8,511 nt of DNA, taken from the NCBI GenBank assembly GCA_019243075.1, contig JAFAUV010000284.1:1-8511 (forward strand), written 5' to 3'. Of this stretch, positions 6,222-8,511 are shown piece by piece. The first letter of the stretch is position 1. Every line of letters starts with the position of its first letter. This stretch comes from Bradyrhizobium sp. (GTDB lineage Bacteria; Pseudomonadota; Alphaproteobacteria; Rhizobiales; Xanthobacteraceae). Position numbers and translations under genes: made by a program. Under the pieces are notes generated by a model. The model saw only the letters and a list, made by a program, of their open reading frames with translations. It made no database searches and was not told the DNA's origin.

Positions 6222-7046
6222 TCACCAGACCGGCACGATGAAGCGGCCGTATTTTGCGGTGATGTAGTCTCTTACCTCGGGCGAGCGGTAGATCGAGACG
6301 AAGCGCAGCAGCCGCGGATCGTCCTTTTTGTCGGTCCGCGCCACGAATTGCAGTGCGTAGCGCGGATCGCCAAAGCCGTCGGCGATCAGCAGGCTCTCCG
6401 GGTCGCCGCCAGAGGCGATCAGATAGTTGATGCTGACCTGCGCGAGCTCGACATCGTCGAGCACGCGGGGAAGCTGCGGCGCCTCGATCTCCAGGAATTT
6501 CAGGTTCTTGGGATTTTCCACGATGTCGCGAACATTGGCCGTTTCGCCCGACCCCGCACGCAGCTTGATCAGCCCCGCCTTCTCGAACAGCAGCAATCCG
6601 CGCGCTTCGTTGACAGGGTCGTTGGCGACCGCAGCCCTCGTGCCCGGATGAACCTCGCTGAGCTTGGCGATCTTCTTCGAATAGAGCCCGACCGGGAGCA
6701 CATAGGTCGGCGCGATCGGCGTGAAGGTATAGCCGCGAGCCGCAATGGCGTTGTTCAGGAACGGCGTATGCTGAAACAGATTGGCATCGATATCGCCGCT
6801 TTGCAGCGCCTCGTTCGGCGTCACCCAGTCGGAGAACTCGACGACCTTGACGTCGAGGCCCTGCTCCCTGGCCCGCGCAGCGGCGAACTGGAGGATATCC
6901 GCAATCGGACCGCCCGATGTGCCGACCTTCAGCGGCTCGGCGGCCTGTCCCGACGAGGCGAACGCAAGGGCGAGCAAAGCACCCGCCGCCGCGATCGCAA
7001 GCGCGCGACGCCGGTCATGACTGCCAATCCTCGTATCGCTCCACAT
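6222..7046 (-). CDS. metQ: MetQ-family substrate-binding protein, paralogue 3, of the metNIQ operon
   Basis: A 274-residue periplasmic binding protein, third gene of the metN-metI-metQ operon, so its natural partner is the importer encoded beside it. The N-terminus is longer than in the other copies, with Arg-rich HDRRRALAI (10-18) before a hydrophobic stretch (15-31); cleavage is likely at GQA|AE. The RRR could hint at Tat export, but the motif is incomplete. Landmarks: VGTSGGPIADILQFAAARA (41-59), DWVTPNEAL (73-81), DIDANLFQH (85-93), VANDPVNEARGLLLFEKAGL (140-159; NEARG replaces the usual NGARG), ENPKNLKFLEIEAPQLPRVLDD (177-198). The ligand loop SINYLIASGGDPESLLI (205-221), and the later FVARTDKKDDPR (234-245), closely match paralogue 1 rather than paralogue 2. 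The ATG at 7046 has a strong GGGAGG Shine-Dalgarno 5 bases upstream. Its substrate may be methionine or another small sulfur compound. Confidence 0.9.
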   Translation of the reverse strand: MWSDTRIGSHDRRRALAIAAAGALLALAFASSGQAAEPLKVGTSGGPIADILQFAAARAREQGLDVKVVEFSDWVTPNEALQSGDIDANLFQHTPFLNNAIAARGYTFTPIAPTYVLPVGLYSKKIAKLSEVHPGTRAAVANDPVNEARGLLLFEKAGLIKLRAGSGETANVRDIVENPKNLKFLEIEAPQLPRVLDDVELAQVSINYLIASGGDPESLLIADGFGDPRYALQFVARTDKKDDPRLLRFVSIYRSPEVRDYITAKYGRFIVPVW

Positions 7047-7140
7047 GAGAGCCTCCCATCTTCATTCCGCATGCGACGCCGATCCGGCAGATGCCGTCCT
7101 AGCCGAAGGCGGTGAGCCGGATTTCGCTCGGCGCGATGCC
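7047..7140 (-). other. Structured metI-metQ spacer
   Basis: The 94-base gap between metI and metQ-3 contains the inverted repeat ATCCGGC (7082-7088)/GCCGGAT (7116-7122) with a 27-base intervening stretch that itself has GCC-GAA-GGC. A stem here could protect or separate the binding-protein message from the upstream metNI message, as binding proteins are often made in excess. The repeat is seen; the role is inferred. The Shine-Dalgarno of metQ-3 is also in this gap. Confidence 0.3.
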
Positions 7141-7806
7141 TCATCGATGCCGCAGGCGTCGGTTGACGCGGCGGGCCAGGTAATCGCCAGCGGTTTGCAC
7201 CGTCTGCACCAGCGCGATCAGGACGACCACCACCGCCAGCATCATTTCCGGCATGAAGCGCTGATAGCCATAGCGGATGCCGAGATCGCCGAGACCGCCG
7301 CCGCCAACCGCTCCGACCATGGCCGAATAGCCGAGCAGGCTGACAACCGCGAGCGTCAGCGCCAACACCAGTCCCGGCAGCGCTTCGGGGATCAGCACCT
7401 TGAACACGATCTGCAGCGGACTCGCCCCGAAAGAAGACGCGGTCTCGATCAATCCGCCGTCGACCTCGCGAATCGCCGCTTCCACCAGCCGCGCGATGAA
7501 GGGTGTCGCTGCAATCGTCAGCGGGACGATGGCAGCACCCGATCCGATCGAGGTACCCGCAACCAGGCGGGTGAAGGGAATGATGGCAACGACCAGAATG
7601 ATGAAGGGGGTCGATCGGGCGGCATTGACGATCAGGCCCAGGACCGTGTTCACGGCGGGGGCCGCGAACAGCTCGCCCTTGCGGCTGGTCGCCAGGAAAA
7701 TGCCGATCGGAAGGCCGAACAGCGTGGCCAGGACCGCTGCGACCGAGACCATGAACAGGCTTTCGCCGGTGGCCTCGATGATCAGGTTTATGAGATCACG
7801 CGACAT
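7141..7806 (-). CDS. metI: MetI, methionine-type ABC importer permease
   Basis: Inner-membrane permease of 221 residues, the usual MetI length (about 217-225), which as a dimer forms the channel of the MetNI importer. Five hydrophobic segments are visible, at about 15-40, 50-79, 86-110, 142-168 and 186-207. The cytoplasmic coupling (EAA) loop is at 120-141 (IETASSFGASP then KVLIPEA), and the MetI signature VGAVGGGGLGDLGIRYGYQR is at 164-183. NAARSTPFIIL (61-71) is also typical of the family. Its ATG at 7806 lies within the end of metN: the genes overlap by 11 bases in different frames, which indicates translational coupling; GGAG about 11 bases before the ATG is inside metN. It is followed by metQ-3. 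The basic tail RRVNRRLRHR (212-221) is cytoplasmic. Confidence 0.95.
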   Translation of the reverse strand: MSRDLINLIIEATGESLFMVSVAAVLATLFGLPIGIFLATSRKGELFAAPAVNTVLGLIVNAARSTPFIILVVAIIPFTRLVAGTSIGSGAAIVPLTIAATPFIARLVEAAIREVDGGLIETASSFGASPLQIVFKVLIPEALPGLVLALTLAVVSLLGYSAMVGAVGGGGLGDLGIRYGYQRFMPEMMLAVVVVLIALVQTVQTAGDYLARRVNRRLRHR

Positions 7807-8511
7807 AGCCGAGACGCTCCACGAACAGCTGATGCTGCGAAAGCCAGGACAGCACTTGCCGGGTCCGGCCGTCGTCGGAGGGGATGCCGAGCGTCAGCGA
7901 GCCGACATGCCGGCCTCCGATCTCATCGATGCGTGCCGACAACAGCGCCACGTCGATGCCAAGCTCCCGCGCCAGCCGGGCGACGATGGTATCGCCGGCG
8001 CCTGAGCCTTGAAGCTGCACGCGAAGGACCGCCTGCCCGCCCGCTGTCGGCTGCGGGCCGAGACGGCTTGCCAGGGAGACCGCTACGCTGTCGCCGACCA
8101 GTTCGGCGAGGAAGCTCTGCGTGATCGGGTGCTTCGGATGGGTGAAGATATCGGCCACGTGTCCGCGCTCGACGATATGGCCGGCATCGATCACCACCAC
8201 TTCCTTGGCGAGTTGCCGCACCACCGACATCTCATGGGTGATCAGCACGATGGTGACACCGAGCTCGCGATTGATATTGTCAAGGAGGTCGAGAATCGCG
8301 CGGGTCGTTTGCGGATCGAGCGCCGAAGTCGCCTCGTCGGAAAGCAACACGTTTGGACGCGTCGCAAGGGCGCGGGCGATCCCGACACGCTGTTTCTGGC
8401 CGCCGGACAGCTCGGAAGGATAGCGATCGTGTTTGTCGGCGATGCCGACGAGTTCGAGCAGCTCGGAAACCCTGACCGCAATATCGCTTTTGGACCAACC
8501 CGCGATCTCCA
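7796..8511 (-). CDS. metN: MetN, methionine-type ABC importer ATPase (partial, 5' end beyond window)
   Basis: ATP-hydrolysing subunit of the MetNI importer; two copies bind MetI on the cytoplasmic face. Only the last 237 residues are present, and about 100-120 N-terminal residues, including the Walker A loop, lie beyond the right edge. Counting from the first full codon (8509): signature LSGGQKQRVGIARALA (34-49), Walker B VLLSDEATSALD (54-65), H-loop histidine ITHEM (H92), and a C-terminal NIL-type ACT-like regulatory domain (about 160-237, beginning near QAVLRVQLQ). In MetN proteins this domain binds methionine and shuts off transport (trans-inhibition), so uptake is probably feedback-controlled at the protein level. 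Walker B has Ser where many MetN proteins have Cys; this should not matter for catalysis. The end overlaps metI by 11 bases. No internal damage is seen. Confidence 0.95.
   Translation of the reverse strand, partial: EIAGWSKSDIAVRVSELLELVGIADKHDRYPSELSGGQKQRVGIARALATRPNVLLSDEATSALDPQTTRAILDLLDNINRELGVTIVLITHEMSVVRQLAKEVVVIDAGHIVERGHVADIFTHPKHPITQSFLAELVGDSVAVSLASRLGPQPTAGGQAVLRVQLQGSGAGDTIVARLARELGIDVALLSARIDEIGGRHVGSLTLGIPSDDGRTRQVLSWLSQHQLFVERLGYVA

Noticed and set aside
5844..7115. Plus-strand frame of 423 codons
   Set aside because: Antisense shadow of metQ-2 and metQ-3 with Arg/Asp/Gly-rich composition caused by GC-rich codons; both opposite genes are clear MetQ proteins.
7045..8124. Plus-strand frame of 359 codons
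   Set aside because: Antisense to metI and metN; low-complexity Arg/Gln/Asp composition and no domain.
1..8511. Mobile elements, tRNA, rRNA or CRISPR arrays
   Set aside because: I looked for transposase motifs, terminal repeats, cloverleaf-like segments and regularly spaced repeats and saw none.

Overview
The window is GC-rich with strong G/C preference at third codon positions, short tight intergenic gaps and alphaproteobacterial-looking proteins. A rhizobial or Bradyrhizobium/Rhodopseudomonas-type member of the Hyphomicrobiales is the best guess; no rRNA, tRNA, insertion sequence or CRISPR array is visible. The theme is uptake and use of methionine-like or other small organosulfur compounds.

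Layout, left to right: (1) 1-856 holds a perfect hairpin at the very edge, a 70-residue hypothetical gene on the minus strand (125-337), and a gene-poor stretch ending in an AT-rich promoter zone with a 20-bp palindrome (771-790). (2) 857-2275, plus strand, is a YdhS-type FAD/NAD(P)-binding protein (COG4529). Its last 13 codons contain a 13-bp perfect stem, just before the convergent gene. (3) 2279-3079, minus strand, is a MetQ-family substrate-binding protein (MetQ-1). (4) 3105-3321, minus strand, directly upstream of MetQ-1, is a collapsed metY-like pseudogene (O-acetylhomoserine sulfhydrylase). It keeps its start codon, Shine-Dalgarno and two end fragments, but has lost the middle of the protein and carries a frameshift. 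The frame-shifted relic ORF terminates on the MetQ-1 start codon (ATGA). (5) 3322-3770 is a gene-free stretch with two stem-loops and an orphan perfect Shine-Dalgarno. (6) 3771-5204, plus strand, is an NtaA/SnaA/DszA-type flavin-dependent monooxygenase. (7) 5234-6010, minus strand, is a second, more canonical MetQ (MetQ-2). (8) 6222 to the right edge, minus strand, is a metN-metI-metQ operon (MetQ-3); metN runs off the window.

How they may work together: one MetNI importer could be served by up to three binding proteins. MetQ-1 and MetQ-3 share a sub-type in which the segment after the ligand-binding asparagine differs from canonical MetQ, whereas MetQ-2 keeps the canonical form. The flavin monooxygenase would attack an imported organosulfur (or similar) compound, with the FAD/NAD(P) protein as a possible redox partner. 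This joint role is inferred from gene context; the individual family assignments are firm. The most unusual items are the metY relic coupled to metQ-1, the triplication of MetQ around a monooxygenase, and the palindrome over the putative promoter of the FAD protein.
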